Assembly: GCF_037023755.1 (NCBI RefSeq)
Contig: NZ_CP146100.1
Span: 4,867,501 to 4,931,500 of the forward strand
DNA length: 64,000 nt
From: Saccharopolyspora sp. SCSIO 74807
Lineage (GTDB): Bacteria > Actinomycetota > Actinomycetes > Mycobacteriales > Pseudonocardiaceae
Direction of reading: 5' to 3'
Shown one piece after another: positions 25,816-34,961 of this stretch; the stretch's first letter is position 1, and every line of letters starts with the position of its first letter. The notes under the pieces are model-generated. The model worked only from the letters and a program-made list of their open reading frames with translations. It ran no database searches and was not told the DNA's origin. The position numbers and the translations under genes were made by a program.

Positions 25816-26679
25816 TCAGTGGCTCGCCCGCAGTATGCGGCTGGCGCGCAGCGCCTGGGGCGGTTCGCCCACGAATTCCGCGGAGCCATCGAGGTAACCG
25901 GTGATGAGTTCTGCGGCGGAGTGATCATGGACCTCGGTGAGGCCGAGGGAACGCAACTGCGCGGCGATGCCGTCTGGTGTGAAGTAGCTGAACCAGGGTT
26001 CGCCGGCAGCGGCCGATCGATTCGCCCGCTCCCGCAGCTGCGCGCCGTCCTCGTCGGTGCTTGCCGGCTGCAGGTAATCGAAAACCACCTCGGCCGGACG
26101 GGCCTGCCCGGCGATGTATTCGAGGGTGGCGCGAGCGGTCTCCGGGGTCAGGTAGAAGACCACACCGAGCCACACGAACACGGCCGCATCGGACCGGCTG
26201 AATCCGGCGGCGTCCAATTCCGTTGCCAGCGCTTGGGTTTCGAAGTCGACCGGCGCGAAGGTCAACGTCCCGGGGTGGTCGATGCCGGCCGCCGCGAGGC
26301 GTTGGCGTTTCCACGCTTGGGTGGCCGGGTGGTCCACCTCGAACACGCGCAGGCCCGGGTGCGGATTGCGGTAGGCGAAGGTGTCCAGGCCGGCGCCGAG
26401 GATCACGACCTGCCGCACGCCCGCAGCCACGGCCGCGGCCACCCGGTCTTCGGCGAAGCGGGCGCGAGCGGCGAAGAACAAGCGGCGCGGCCGGTAGATC
26501 GCGCCGCTACCGGGGCGATCCTCGGTGGGCTCGGGCAGCTCGGCCAGCTCATCGGCGGTCACGCCGAGCAGACGCGCCGCGAGCGGGTCGGTGAGGATGC
26601 GGGGCCGGTCGGCGATCTGGTGAAAAGCACGGGCGTAAGCGGTCGCGAGCGCTGTCCGGCTGGGCCCCTCGTCGTCCAT
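25816..26679 (-). CDS. SAM-dependent methyltransferase (LCM/TIGR00027 type)
   Basis: 287 residues. Family marks: N-terminal ATAYARAFHQIADRPRILTDPLAARLLG, SAM motif VVILGAGLDTFAYR near 92-105, then VFEVDHPATQAWKRQRL (acidic residue binding the ribose), VFVWLGVVFYLTPE. These proteins are leucine-carboxymethyltransferase-fold enzymes, abundant in mycobacteria and relatives. The acceptor is unknown (polyketide or lipid carboxylates are often suggested). Confidence 0.9.
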   Translation of the reverse strand: MDDEGPSRTALATAYARAFHQIADRPRILTDPLAARLLGVTADELAELPEPTEDRPGSGAIYRPRRLFFAARARFAEDRVAAAVAAGVRQVVILGAGLDTFAYRNPHPGLRVFEVDHPATQAWKRQRLAAAGIDHPGTLTFAPVDFETQALATELDAAGFSRSDAAVFVWLGVVFYLTPETARATLEYIAGQARPAEVVFDYLQPASTDEDGAQLRERANRSAAAGEPWFSYFTPDGIAAQLRSLGLTEVHDHSAAELITGYLDGSAEFVGEPPQALRASRILRASH

Positions 26680-26779
26680 GCTGACGAACCTACTCGGGAC
26701 CCCGGCGCGGTCATCGTGAACTCGGCCACGCCACGTGCACGATCGAACCGAAAGTTCAGGTTCAGCCGCGAGGGCTGGT

Positions 26780-27268
26780 TCAGCACCTGCGGCGGAGTTC
26801 GGTGACGGCTTCGGCGGTGGTCTCGCGGGAGATGAACCGGTCGGTCAGGCCGGTCAGGCGCATCATCCGCGCCACCGGGCCGGTGCCCGGGACCACGAAC
26901 ATCGGGATCTGCTTGCATTCGGTGCGGCGCTGGGCGTGCAGCAGCATGTCCAGCCCGGCGGTGTTGAAGAAGGTCACCTCCGAGAGGTCCAGCACGATCG
27001 CCCGCAGCACCGCCGCGGTCAGCCGTTGCCGGATCAGCTCGGTCAGGCGCGGCACGGCGGCCAGGTCGATCTCCCCGCGCATCCGCACGACCACCACTCC
27101 CGGGTCGGGGCGCAGCACGCTCAGCCGCAGCGCCCGGGTGTGCGCGGGAGACCCGGTGATCGGCTCGCTCGCTTCCCGCGGTGCGACGATGGCGCCTCGC
27201 TGGGCGGCCGTGGACCGAACGCGCCGCTGGTCGCCGGCAAGCTCGCTGTTGCCGCTGTCAGTGCGCAT
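26780..27268 (-). CDS. STAS-domain anti-sigma factor antagonist
   Basis: 162 residues, GGGAGG before the ATG. About 60 unstructured residues precede one STAS domain: VVVVRMRGEIDLAAVPRLTELIRQRL...AIVLDLSEVTFFNTAGLDMLLHAQRR. The phosphorylatable residue of anti-sigma antagonists is usually Ser in D-S-S/T-G; here it is N-T-A-G-L, so Thr is the candidate. It would counter a SpoIIE/RsbW-type kinase anti-sigma factor, none of which is in the window. Confidence 0.88.
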   Translation of the reverse strand: MRTDSGNSELAGDQRRVRSTAAQRGAIVAPREASEPITGSPAHTRALRLSVLRPDPGVVVVRMRGEIDLAAVPRLTELIRQRLTAAVLRAIVLDLSEVTFFNTAGLDMLLHAQRRTECKQIPMFVVPGTGPVARMMRLTGLTDRFISRETTAEAVTELRRRC

Positions 27269-27426
27269 CAACGTTGCCTCCCTGGGCGCTTGTGCCGTCG
27301 CGGCGCGCTCACCCGGGCAGCACCGGGTGACCGGGCCGGATGGGCCTGGACGAAGCCGTGAGGGCGGTCGGCCGTGGGCGCGGAAGCAACCCTGCTCGAG
27401 ACCGTCGATGCTGGTCACGGGTGCGT

Positions 27427-27481
27427 CCGCGGCCGGCTGCCGGGCCGCGGTACCTACCGTAGGAGCGCTAGTCCGAGCGCT
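27427..27481 (-). terminator. Two hairpins downstream of aconitase gene
   Basis: AGCGCT-AGTCCG-AGCGCT (27464-27481) begins 13 bases after the aconitase stop. Further on lies CCGCGGCC-8-GGCCGCGG (27427-27450), a perfect 8-bp stem. Together they probably end the aconitase transcript. Confidence 0.5.
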
Positions 27482-27494
27482 ACAAGCGTTGCCA

Positions 27495-29453
27495 CTAACG
27501 TGTGACGACGGAGGGCGAGTCGGCGAGCATGGAGATGACTCCCCCGGCAAGTACGGCCTGCACTTGTCGCTCGGACAGGCTATGACGTGCGGTGATCGTG
27601 TTACCGCGAGTGTCGTTACCGATGGTGATGTCGCCGCCGCCGCGCAGCTGCCCCGGCAGGTCCTCGAGCACCAGCACGTCGCCTGCGCAGATCGAGTCGT
27701 AGTCGCCGGGGTCGGCGAACCGCAGCGGCAAGATCCCGAAATTGATCAGGTTCTGCCAGTGGATCCGCGCGAACGACTTCGCCAGCACCACCCGCAGCCC
27801 GAGATGGCGCGGCGTGATCGCGGCGTGCTCGCGCGAAGAACCCTGCCCGTAGTTGTCGCCGCCGACCACCACGTGCGTGCCCGTCTCGGCGGCCCGCTGC
27901 GGATAGGTCTCGTCGAGGCGGGTGAAGGTGAACTCCGAAAGCGCCGGGATGTTCGAGCGCAACGGCAGCGCCCGCGCCCCGGCCGGGGAGATCTCGTCGG
28001 TGGAGACGTTGTCCCCGGCCACCAGCAGCACCGGCGCCGCGATCCGCTGCGGCAGCGGATCCAGTTGCGGCAGCGCGGAGATGTTCGGGCCCTTCACCGG
28101 CTCGACCTGCTCGGCCTCCTGCTGCGGCGGCGGTTCCACCAGCATCGAGGTGTTCACCGACGCGTGCTCGGGCAACTCGACCTTCGGGTCCAGCCCGAGC
28201 CGCGCGGCCAGCTCCCGCGGATCGGTGATCGCCCCCTCCAGCGCGGCCGCGGCCGCGGTCTCCGGCGAGCACAACCACACCGAATCCTCCCGCGTGCCGG
28301 ATCGGCCGGGGAAGTTGCGCGGGAACGTGCGCAGCGAGTTCTGCCCCACCGCCGGGGCCTGGCCCATGCCGATGCAACCCATGCACCCGGACTGGTGGAT
28401 CCGCGCGCCCGAGGAGATCAACTCGAAGGTGCCGCCGATGCGGGTCAGATCCTCCAGGATCTCCCGCGAAGTCGGATTCACGTCGAAGCTGACCTCCGGG
28501 CGGGTCTGGCGCCCCTGCACCATGCGCGCGGCGATCGCGAAGTCCCGCAGCCCCGGATTCGCCGACGAGCCGATCACCACCTGGCGCACGTCGGTGCCCG
28601 CGACCTCGCGCACCGGCACCACGTTGTCCGGCGCGGACGGGCGCGCGATCAGCGGTTCCAGCGCCGAGAGGTCGATCTCGTCGGTGACGTCGTAGTCCGC
28701 GCCCTCGTCGGCCCGCCACTCGGTGAAGGCGTGCTCGCGGTCCTCGCCGCGCAGGAACTTCCGCACCGCCTCATCGGCCGGGAACACCGTGGTCGTGGCA
28801 CCCAGCTCGGCGCCCATGTTCGCGATGACGTGCCGGTCCATCGCCGAAAGATCCGCGAGGCCGGGACCGTGGTACTCGATGATGCGGCCCGCGCCGCCGG
28901 AGACCGAGTGCCGCCGCAGCATCTCCAGCACCACGTCCTTGGCCGAAACCCACGGCGGCAGTTCGCCGGTCAGCCGCACACCCCAGACCTCGGGCATCCG
29001 CACCCGCAGCGGCTCACCGGCGATGGCCATCGCCACCTCCAGACCGCCCACACCGATCGCTAGCATCCCCAGCGACCCGGCCGCGCACGTGTGCGAATCG
29101 GACCCGACCATCGTCTTGCCGGGTTCGCCGAAGCGCTGCATGTGCGTCGGGTGCGACACCCCGTTGCCCGGTTTCGAGAACCACAACCCGTAGCGGCGGC
29201 AAGCCGAGCGCAGGAACTCGTGGTCCTCGGCGTTCTTCTCGTCGGCTTGGAGCAGGTTGTGATCGACGTACTGGACGCTGACCTCGGTTCGCGCCCGCGT
29301 GAGCCCGAGCGACTCCAGCTCCTGCATCACCAGCGTGCCCGTGGCGTCCTGGGTCAGCGTCTGATCGATGCGCAGCGCGATCTCCGAACCCGGGGTCATC
29401 TCGCCGTCGAGCAGGTGCGAGGCGATCAGCTTGTGCGCCAGCGTCCGCGGCAT
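27495..29453 (-). CDS. acn: Aconitate hydratase (short monomeric type)
   Basis: 652 residues, the length of mitochondrial-type bacterial aconitases rather than the roughly 900-residue AcnA. 4Fe-4S ligands: Cys in GSDSHTCAAGSLGML (near 117) and the C-x-x-C of HQSGCMGCIGMG (near 355). The C-terminal swivel domain has VVVGGDNYGQGSSREHAAITPRHLG, with the substrate-binding Ser/Arg. It isomerises citrate to isocitrate. It could also serve a homologous hydratase reaction (for example 2-methylisocitrate), but no prp genes are near. Confidence 0.92.
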   Translation of the reverse strand: MPRTLAHKLIASHLLDGEMTPGSEIALRIDQTLTQDATGTLVMQELESLGLTRARTEVSVQYVDHNLLQADEKNAEDHEFLRSACRRYGLWFSKPGNGVSHPTHMQRFGEPGKTMVGSDSHTCAAGSLGMLAIGVGGLEVAMAIAGEPLRVRMPEVWGVRLTGELPPWVSAKDVVLEMLRRHSVSGGAGRIIEYHGPGLADLSAMDRHVIANMGAELGATTTVFPADEAVRKFLRGEDREHAFTEWRADEGADYDVTDEIDLSALEPLIARPSAPDNVVPVREVAGTDVRQVVIGSSANPGLRDFAIAARMVQGRQTRPEVSFDVNPTSREILEDLTRIGGTFELISSGARIHQSGCMGCIGMGQAPAVGQNSLRTFPRNFPGRSGTREDSVWLCSPETAAAAALEGAITDPRELAARLGLDPKVELPEHASVNTSMLVEPPPQQEAEQVEPVKGPNISALPQLDPLPQRIAAPVLLVAGDNVSTDEISPAGARALPLRSNIPALSEFTFTRLDETYPQRAAETGTHVVVGGDNYGQGSSREHAAITPRHLGLRVVLAKSFARIHWQNLINFGILPLRFADPGDYDSICAGDVLVLEDLPGQLRGGGDITIGNDTRGNTITARHSLSERQVQAVLAGGVISMLADSPSVVTR

Positions 29454-29555
29454 CGCCGGACCTCCTTCACGACCGGGTGCGTTTCCCTAACCGGCGGTCG
29501 CCTGCGGCCTACCCCGGCCGTGGTGGCTCGAAACGATCTGTGCCGCGGCGGCGGG

Positions 29556-30191
29556 TCAGCCGCTGCGGCCCGCGGCGCTGGCGAAGCCGAGCCAGGTGTG
29601 CCGGTTGCCGGCCCAGCACCACCCGACCTTCGGCGCGTCGCGGTTGGCCGCACCGTCGCGGCCAGTGCCGTTGCTGATCCAGATCGCCGGGGTCCGCGCG
29701 TCCGGCGAACCGCGGAGTCGGTGCTTGCGCGAGGCGATGGTCATGAAGCAGTGGTTGCGTTCGAGCACGTCCGGGCACTGCAGCAGCCAGTGCAGGCCTT
29801 CCGCCAGCGTGAGTGGTGTGCGGCCCGCGGCTTCGATCATCGGCAACGCCTCGTTCGGGCTGTATTCGGCCAGGTCGTCGCCGCGGTCGGGGGTTTCGAT
29901 GCGGTAGGCGGGCGAGTCGGGCAGCCGCACCGAGGGGATCGGGGCGAATTCGTCCACATCGGACATGTCGGTGACCACGAAGCCGTGCTTGCCGCCGAGT
30001 TCCACCAGCGGCGCCAGCTTGGAGATCGGTGCGGCGGGCAGCACCAGCAGCGAACCGGGCACTTCGGGCGCGGCGGCTGCGCGTAGTCGTGCTGCGGACA
30101 CGCCGGCGAGTTCGTGCACGCCGAAGTCGATCAACCGGTCGGCTTGGCGGGCGAGATCGGGCAGCTCGGGCACTGGGTACACTTCGGGCAC
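29556..30191 (-). CDS. DUF5701 family protein
   Basis: 211 residues from GTG 30191, chosen because GGAGGTG ends 6 bases upstream; an ATG at 30278 gives an unlikely N-terminus. Family pattern: LARQADRLIDFGVHELAGVSAARLR, GKHGFVVTDMSDVDEFAPIPSVRLP, ETPDRGDDLAEYSPNEALPMIEAAGRTPLTLAEGLHWLLQCPDVLERNHCFMTIASRKH. Function unknown. The codons around the start contain a short direct repeat (GGGCACTGGG twice on the plus strand). Confidence 0.8.
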   Translation of the reverse strand: MPEVYPVPELPDLARQADRLIDFGVHELAGVSAARLRAAAAPEVPGSLLVLPAAPISKLAPLVELGGKHGFVVTDMSDVDEFAPIPSVRLPDSPAYRIETPDRGDDLAEYSPNEALPMIEAAGRTPLTLAEGLHWLLQCPDVLERNHCFMTIASRKHRLRGSPDARTPAIWISNGTGRDGAANRDAPKVGWCWAGNRHTWLGFASAAGRSG

Positions 30192-30340
30192 TGGGCACAC
30201 CTCCGTGGACGGCCGGACTGGGCGACAACGAACCGGCGCGCGACCGAGTTCCCCGCAGAACGGATTTGCAGCGCCCACCCCACTACCGCCGAGCCCTTGC
30301 GCCCCCGAGTCATGTGGCCCGGATCCTGCCGCAGAGCGCC

Positions 30341-31615
30341 TCAGCGCAATCCCGGTGCCACCGACCCAGGCAGCGCCACCCCGTCATCGGGCAGCAGCAC
30401 CTGCACCTCGACGGTGAACCGGTACGGCCGGTGCGCCAGCACGCCCGCGAAGTGCCGCCGCAGCCGGGACATCTCCGCGCGGATCGTCACGGTGCGCTCG
30501 GCGTCGCCGAACAGGTCCGCGGCCAGCTCGGCCGCCGACCGGCCCCGCGGATGCCGCGCCAGCAGGTAGAGGATCTCGGCGTGGCGCGGCGTCAGCGGCT
30601 GGTCCCAGCTGCCGCTCGGGCCGTCGAGCCGCAGCAGCGGCCGGTGCGGTGCGCGCAGATCAAGCTTCGCCTCCGCGGGGCCGGCCGCGGCGTCCGGTTC
30701 CAGGCGGATCAGCCAGCCACCGGGCACCGGTTCGCACGCGCACGCGCCGAACGCGGGCAGCCAGGTGCGCTGCCCCGGGTCGTTCGGCAGCAGCACCCGC
30801 TCCACCGGGGCGACGCCGCCGGCGGCCGCGACCCACCCGTGCGGGTCGGTGACCAGAGCTTTACCGCCCGCCCCGGCCAGCGCGGGCACCGCCACCGCGC
30901 GCAACCGCTCCAGCTCGGCGCGGTGGGCCCGGCCGAGTTCGGACTCGGCCAGCTTCGCCGCCGTCGTGGCCAGCGCCAGCGTGCTCGGGTGCACCGTGCG
31001 GATCGGGCCGCTCAGGTCCACCACCCCCAGCACACCGCCGTCGCGCGGATCGCGCACCGGCGCGGCCGCACACGTCCACGGGTGGTGGCTGCGCAGGAAG
31101 TGCTCGGCCGAATACACCTGCACCGGGTGGCGCACCACCAGCGCGGTGCCGATCGCGTTGGTGCCCACGGTGCGCTCGGCCCAGTCCGAGCCGGGCACGA
31201 AGCCGAGCCGGTCGGCCTGCTTGCGCACCTGCGGGCTGCCCTCGCGCCACAGCACCCGCCCGTCGCCGTCGGCCAGCACCATGATCGTGGCCGACTGCTC
31301 GGCGATCGCGGCCAGACTCGCCCGCAGCGTTTCCAGCAGCTCCGGCAGCCGGAACCGTTCGCGGCGCAGGGTCAGCTCGCCTTCGTCGAGCAGCCGCACC
31401 TGCCGCGCACGGTCGGGGTCCATGCCCGCGCCCAGCAGCCGCTTCCAGGAATTGCCGATCACCCGGCGGGGGCGGCGTCGCGGGCGGCTGCCGGAGAACG
31501 CGTCGGCGTGCATCCGAGCTAGTTCGCGGGCATAGCCCCGGGGGTCGGCACCTGCCGGGACGGCGGTTTCCAAGGCGTCGGTGCTCTCGTCAGTGCGCAC
31601 GGGTTCGCTCCTCAC
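30341..31615 (-). CDS. acoR: GAF-domain transcriptional regulator, AcoR-like, without sigma-54 AAA domain
   Basis: 424 residues. The N-terminal part (RRRPRRVIGNSWKRLLGAGMDPDRARQVRLLDEGEL) and the GAF domain (about 95-215: SATIMVLADGDGRVLWREGSPQ, GFVPGSDWAERTVGTNAIGTALVVRHPVQVYSAEHFLRSHHPWTCAAAPVRDP) are those of AcoR-type activators. The NtrC-like AAA+ domain is absent. The C-terminus (PLTPRHAEILYLLARHPRGRSAAELAADLFGDAERTVTIRAEMSRLRRHF) is a winged-helix-like DNA-binding domain. It lies just downstream of the acetoin dehydrogenase operon and probably regulates it. Confidence 0.85.
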   Translation of the reverse strand: MRSEPVRTDESTDALETAVPAGADPRGYARELARMHADAFSGSRPRRRPRRVIGNSWKRLLGAGMDPDRARQVRLLDEGELTLRRERFRLPELLETLRASLAAIAEQSATIMVLADGDGRVLWREGSPQVRKQADRLGFVPGSDWAERTVGTNAIGTALVVRHPVQVYSAEHFLRSHHPWTCAAAPVRDPRDGGVLGVVDLSGPIRTVHPSTLALATTAAKLAESELGRAHRAELERLRAVAVPALAGAGGKALVTDPHGWVAAAGGVAPVERVLLPNDPGQRTWLPAFGACACEPVPGGWLIRLEPDAAAGPAEAKLDLRAPHRPLLRLDGPSGSWDQPLTPRHAEILYLLARHPRGRSAAELAADLFGDAERTVTIRAEMSRLRRHFAGVLAHRPYRFTVEVQVLLPDDGVALPGSVAPGLR

Positions 31616-31780
31616 GCATTCGCCCCAGTGTGCTGCGCCACACCGCGGCGGTAAACCGTGCGCGGGCTTTCACTTCGGTGCCCGGTCGCCCGGCTACGCA
31701 CCGAACCAGCCGGTGCGCGTGGCCTTGAGCGCGTCGGCTGGTGTTTCGCGTTGTCGACGTGTTCCCGGCCGCGCAGCAGC

Positions 31781-31812
31781 GGGGCCCGGCCGCGGGGAAG
31801 CGGCCGGGCCCC
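31781..31812 (-). terminator. Terminator of the aco operon
   Basis: GGGGCCCGGCCGC / GCGGCCGGGCCCC, perfect 13-bp stem with 6-base loop, 13 bases beyond the acoC stop. It separates the operon from the acoR-like gene. Confidence 0.85.
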
Positions 31813-31825
31813 GAGTGCGGATTGC

Positions 31826-32920
31826 TCAGCCCGGCAGGTGCGCCAGCACGGCGTCGCGGACTTCGCCCGGGTTTTCCATGTGCAGCATGTGCCCGGCCGC
31901 GTCGACCACCCGCACCGAATCCTGTTGCGGCACCGGCAGGATCGCGTCGTCGCGGCCCCACAGCACCGTGACCGGTGCCTGCACCGAAGCCAGCAGCCCG
32001 GCGGTGTCGATGGCCTGGCTGTCACCGTCGAGCAGCGTGGCCTGCAGCGCCTCCAGCGCCGCGGTGACCCCGTCGAGGCGCTTGTACTTCAGCAGGTCGT
32101 CGACCAGCCGCCGGGTGACCTGCTCCGGGTCCGCGAACAGCTTCGCCACCTGCGGTTTGAGCTCGCGCCGCGAGTTGGCCGCCGCGAACGAGCGCAGGAA
32201 CTCCGCGTCGATGCCGGCGGTGAACCCGGCCGGGGCGACCAGTGTCAGCGAACTGACCCGCTGCCCCGCGGTGGCCGCGAGCTGCGCGGCCACCGCCCCG
32301 CCGAGCGAATGCCCGACCACGTGCGCACTGCCGATGCCGCGCGCGTCCAGGTAGCCCAGCACCACATCGGCCAGCGTGGACAGCCCGGCATCGCCGACGT
32401 CCTTGACCGACTCGCCGTGCCCGGGCAGGTCGATCGCGTGCACCGTGGCCCGCGCCGAGAGCGGCTCCTGCACGAACAGCCACGAGTTCTTGTCGCCGCC
32501 GTAGCCGTGCACCAGCACCACCGGCTCGGGTGCGTCCCCGAGCACGGCCGCGGCGATCTTGCGGCCGCCGACCTCGACGGTGTCGATGCGCGGCCCGGTC
32601 TCCTCGGCGACCTCCCCGGACGCCAGCTGCTCACGCGCCTCGGTGACCGCCGCGTCGATCTCCTCGGCGCCGACCTCGGCCGGGGCCACGATCGCGATCG
32701 TGCCGCTGACCGGCACGTCCTGGCCGGCCTCGGCCACGATCGCGCGCAGCACACCGTCCTGAGTGGACTCCAAAGTGCCTGCGATCTTGTCGGTTTCGAT
32801 CTCGGCGAGGTCCATGCCGTCGCGGACCGAATCGCCCTCGGCCACCAGCCACTCGGTGATCTTGCCCTGGCTCATCGACAGGCCCCACTTGGGCATGACC
32901 ACCCGCTGGATCTCGCTCAT
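31826..32920 (-). CDS. acoC: Acetoin dehydrogenase E2: lipoyl domain fused to alpha/beta hydrolase
   Basis: 364 residues. Lipoyl domain residues 1-80, with the lipoylated Lys in EIETDKIAG near 43-46. A linker and an alpha/beta-hydrolase domain follow (VVLVHGYGGDKNSW, nucleophile elbow VVGHSLGGAVAAQL, late WGRDDAILP and HMLHMENP). This architecture, with a hydrolase-like acyltransferase in place of the usual CAT domain, is diagnostic of AcoC. It transfers the acetyl group from acetoin cleavage to CoA. The start overlaps the acoB stop by 4 bases. Confidence 0.93.
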   Translation of the reverse strand: MSEIQRVVMPKWGLSMSQGKITEWLVAEGDSVRDGMDLAEIETDKIAGTLESTQDGVLRAIVAEAGQDVPVSGTIAIVAPAEVGAEEIDAAVTEAREQLASGEVAEETGPRIDTVEVGGRKIAAAVLGDAPEPVVLVHGYGGDKNSWLFVQEPLSARATVHAIDLPGHGESVKDVGDAGLSTLADVVLGYLDARGIGSAHVVGHSLGGAVAAQLAATAGQRVSSLTLVAPAGFTAGIDAEFLRSFAAANSRRELKPQVAKLFADPEQVTRRLVDDLLKYKRLDGVTAALEALQATLLDGDSQAIDTAGLLASVQAPVTVLWGRDDAILPVPQQDSVRVVDAAGHMLHMENPGEVRDAVLAHLPG

Positions 32921-33939
32921 GCACGGCTCCCCTCGTAGCTCGCGGTGGTTTTGACGGCGTTGGCGACCCGCTGCGCGTCCGGGACGTAGAGGTCTTCCAG
33001 CGCGTCGCTGAACGGCACCGGCGTGTGCGGGGCGGTGACCATCTCGATCGGCGCCCGCAACGCCCCGAACGCCTCCTTGGCCACCGTCGCGGAGATGTCG
33101 GCGGCCACGCTGCAGCGCGGCGTGGCCTCGTCGACCACCACCAGCCGGCCGGTGGACTCCACGCTCTCTAAGATCGTGTCGGTGTCCAGCGGGCTGATCG
33201 TGCGCGGATCCAGCACGTCGCAGGAGATGCCGTCGCCCGCGAGCTGGTCGGCGGCCTGCTCGGCGACCTGCACCATCCGCCCGATCGCCACCACCGTGAC
33301 GTCCTCGCCCTCGCGCACGACGTTCGCTTCGCCGAACGGCAGCGCGTAGCTGTCCTCCGGCACCTCACCGGAGACCTCGTACATCGCCTTGTGCTCGCAG
33401 AAGATCACCGGGTCGTCGTCGCGGATCGCCGCGGTCATCAACCCCTTGGCGTCGTACGGCGAGGACGGCACCGCCACCTTCAACCCCGGGATGTGGGTGA
33501 AGATCGAGTACAGCGCCTGGGAGTGCTGCGCCGCCGCGCGCAGCCCGGCGCCGTACATGGTGCGGATGGTCACCGGCGTGACCGCCTTGCCGCCGAACAT
33601 GTAGCGGAACTTCGCCGCCTGGTTGTAGATCTGGTCGAAGCACACGCCCAGGAAGTCGATGAACATCAGCTCCGCCACCGGCCGCAGCCCGCGGGTGGCC
33701 GCGCCGATCGCGGCACCGACGAACGCCGACTCGGTGATCGGGGTGTCCAGCACCCGGCCGGGGAACTGGTCGAACAGCCCCTTGGTCACCCCCATCACTC
33801 CGCCCCAGGCGTCGTCGGCGCCCGGCGCGCCCGCGCCACCTGCGTTGTCCTCGCCCATCACCACGACCCGCTCGTCGCGGCGCATCTCCTGCAGCAACGC
33901 CTCGCTGATCGCTTCGCGGTAGTTGATCGTGCGTGCCAT
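32917..33939 (-). CDS. acoB: Acetoin dehydrogenase E1 beta subunit
   Basis: 340 residues. Transketolase-type beta subunit: NYREAISEALLQEMRRDERVVVMGEDNAGG, ITESAFVGAAIGAATRGLRPVAELMFIDF, ALYSIFTHIPGLKVAVPSSPYDAKGLM, and a C-terminal transketolase_C domain with GRLVVVDEATPRCS. Together with AcoA it forms the thiamine-diphosphate enzyme that cleaves acetoin to acetaldehyde and an acetyl group on lipoate. It lies 13 bases after acoA and overlaps acoC by ATGA. Confidence 0.95.
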   Translation of the reverse strand: MARTINYREAISEALLQEMRRDERVVVMGEDNAGGAGAPGADDAWGGVMGVTKGLFDQFPGRVLDTPITESAFVGAAIGAATRGLRPVAELMFIDFLGVCFDQIYNQAAKFRYMFGGKAVTPVTIRTMYGAGLRAAAQHSQALYSIFTHIPGLKVAVPSSPYDAKGLMTAAIRDDDPVIFCEHKAMYEVSGEVPEDSYALPFGEANVVREGEDVTVVAIGRMVQVAEQAADQLAGDGISCDVLDPRTISPLDTDTILESVESTGRLVVVDEATPRCSVAADISATVAKEAFGALRAPIEMVTAPHTPVPFSDALEDLYVPDAQRVANAVKTTASYEGSRA

Positions 33940-33952
33940 GCCCGGGCCTCCT

Positions 33953-34948
33953 TCAGAACGAGACGTAGACGTCGGTGGTCAGCTCCGCCGCGGTCGGTTT
34001 CGGCGCCGAGCGGGCCGCGGTGACCGAGTCCTCGATCAGGGCCGCCACCTCGGAATCCACCGCGTCAAGTTCCGATCCGGCCAGCAGGGCCTGGCCGAGC
34101 ACGTGCTCGCGGAACCGCAGCAGGCAGTCGGAGTGCTTCTTCGCCTCGGCGACCTCACCGGCCCGGTACGCCTGCCCGTCGCCTTCGAAGTGCCCGTAGT
34201 AGCGGGTGAACTTCACTTCCAGCAGCGTCGGCCCGCCGCCCTCGCGCGCCCGCGCCACGGCCTCGGCGGCGGCCTCGTGCACCGCGAAGAAGTCGAACCC
34301 GTCCACGATCACCCCGGGCATCCCGAACCCGGCGGCGCGATCGGCGATGTTGTCCGAGGACACCGACCAGCCACTGGCGGTCGCCTCGGCGTAGCCGTTG
34401 TTCTCGGCCACGAACAGCGCGGGCAGGTTCCACACCGACGCGAGGTTCATCGCCTCCAGCGTGGTGCCCTGGTTGCTGGCGCCGTCACCGAAGAACGCGA
34501 CGCTGACCGCGCCGTTGCCGGCCAGCTTGCCCGCCAGCGCGGTGCCGCAGATCAGCGGCGGGCCGCCGCCGACGATGCCGTTGGCCCCGAGCATTCCCTT
34601 GCTCAGGTCCGCGATGTGCATCGAGCCGCCCTTGCCGTTGCACGTGCCGGTGGAGCGGCCGAAGATCTCGGCCATCATCGACTTCGGGTCCACGCCCTTG
34701 GCGATGCAGTGCCCGTGCCCGCGGTGCGTGCTGGCGATCGAGTCCCGGTCGTCGAGGTGGCTGCACACCCCGGTCGCCGAAGCCTCCTCACCGGCGTAGA
34801 GGTGCACGAAACCCGGGATGTCGCCGGTCGCGAACTCGTCGTGCACCCGATCCTCGAACGCGCGGATGGTGCGCATCGTGCGATACGCCCGCAGCAGCCC
34901 CGCTTCGTCCAACGCGTCCGGAGCGGGTTCGGCCATGGTGTCGGTCAT
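33953..34948 (-). CDS. acoA: Acetoin dehydrogenase E1 alpha subunit
   Basis: 331 residues from ATG 34948, with GGAGATG upstream; 23 residues of an earlier frame start are rejected. It is a ThDP enzyme: YRTMRTIRAFEDRVHDEFATGDIPGFVHLYAGEEASATGVCSHL, HRGHGHCIAKGVD, and the ThDP/Mg motif GDGASNQGTTLEAMNLASVWNLPALFVAENNGYAEAT (GDG...NN). The partner is AcoB. The gap to acoX is 13 bases. Confidence 0.95.
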   Translation of the reverse strand: MTDTMAEPAPDALDEAGLLRAYRTMRTIRAFEDRVHDEFATGDIPGFVHLYAGEEASATGVCSHLDDRDSIASTHRGHGHCIAKGVDPKSMMAEIFGRSTGTCNGKGGSMHIADLSKGMLGANGIVGGGPPLICGTALAGKLAGNGAVSVAFFGDGASNQGTTLEAMNLASVWNLPALFVAENNGYAEATASGWSVSSDNIADRAAGFGMPGVIVDGFDFFAVHEAAAEAVARAREGGGPTLLEVKFTRYYGHFEGDGQAYRAGEVAEAKKHSDCLLRFREHVLGQALLAGSELDAVDSEVAALIEDSVTAARSAPKPTAAELTTDVYVSF

Positions 34949-34961
34949 CGCCGCATCTCCT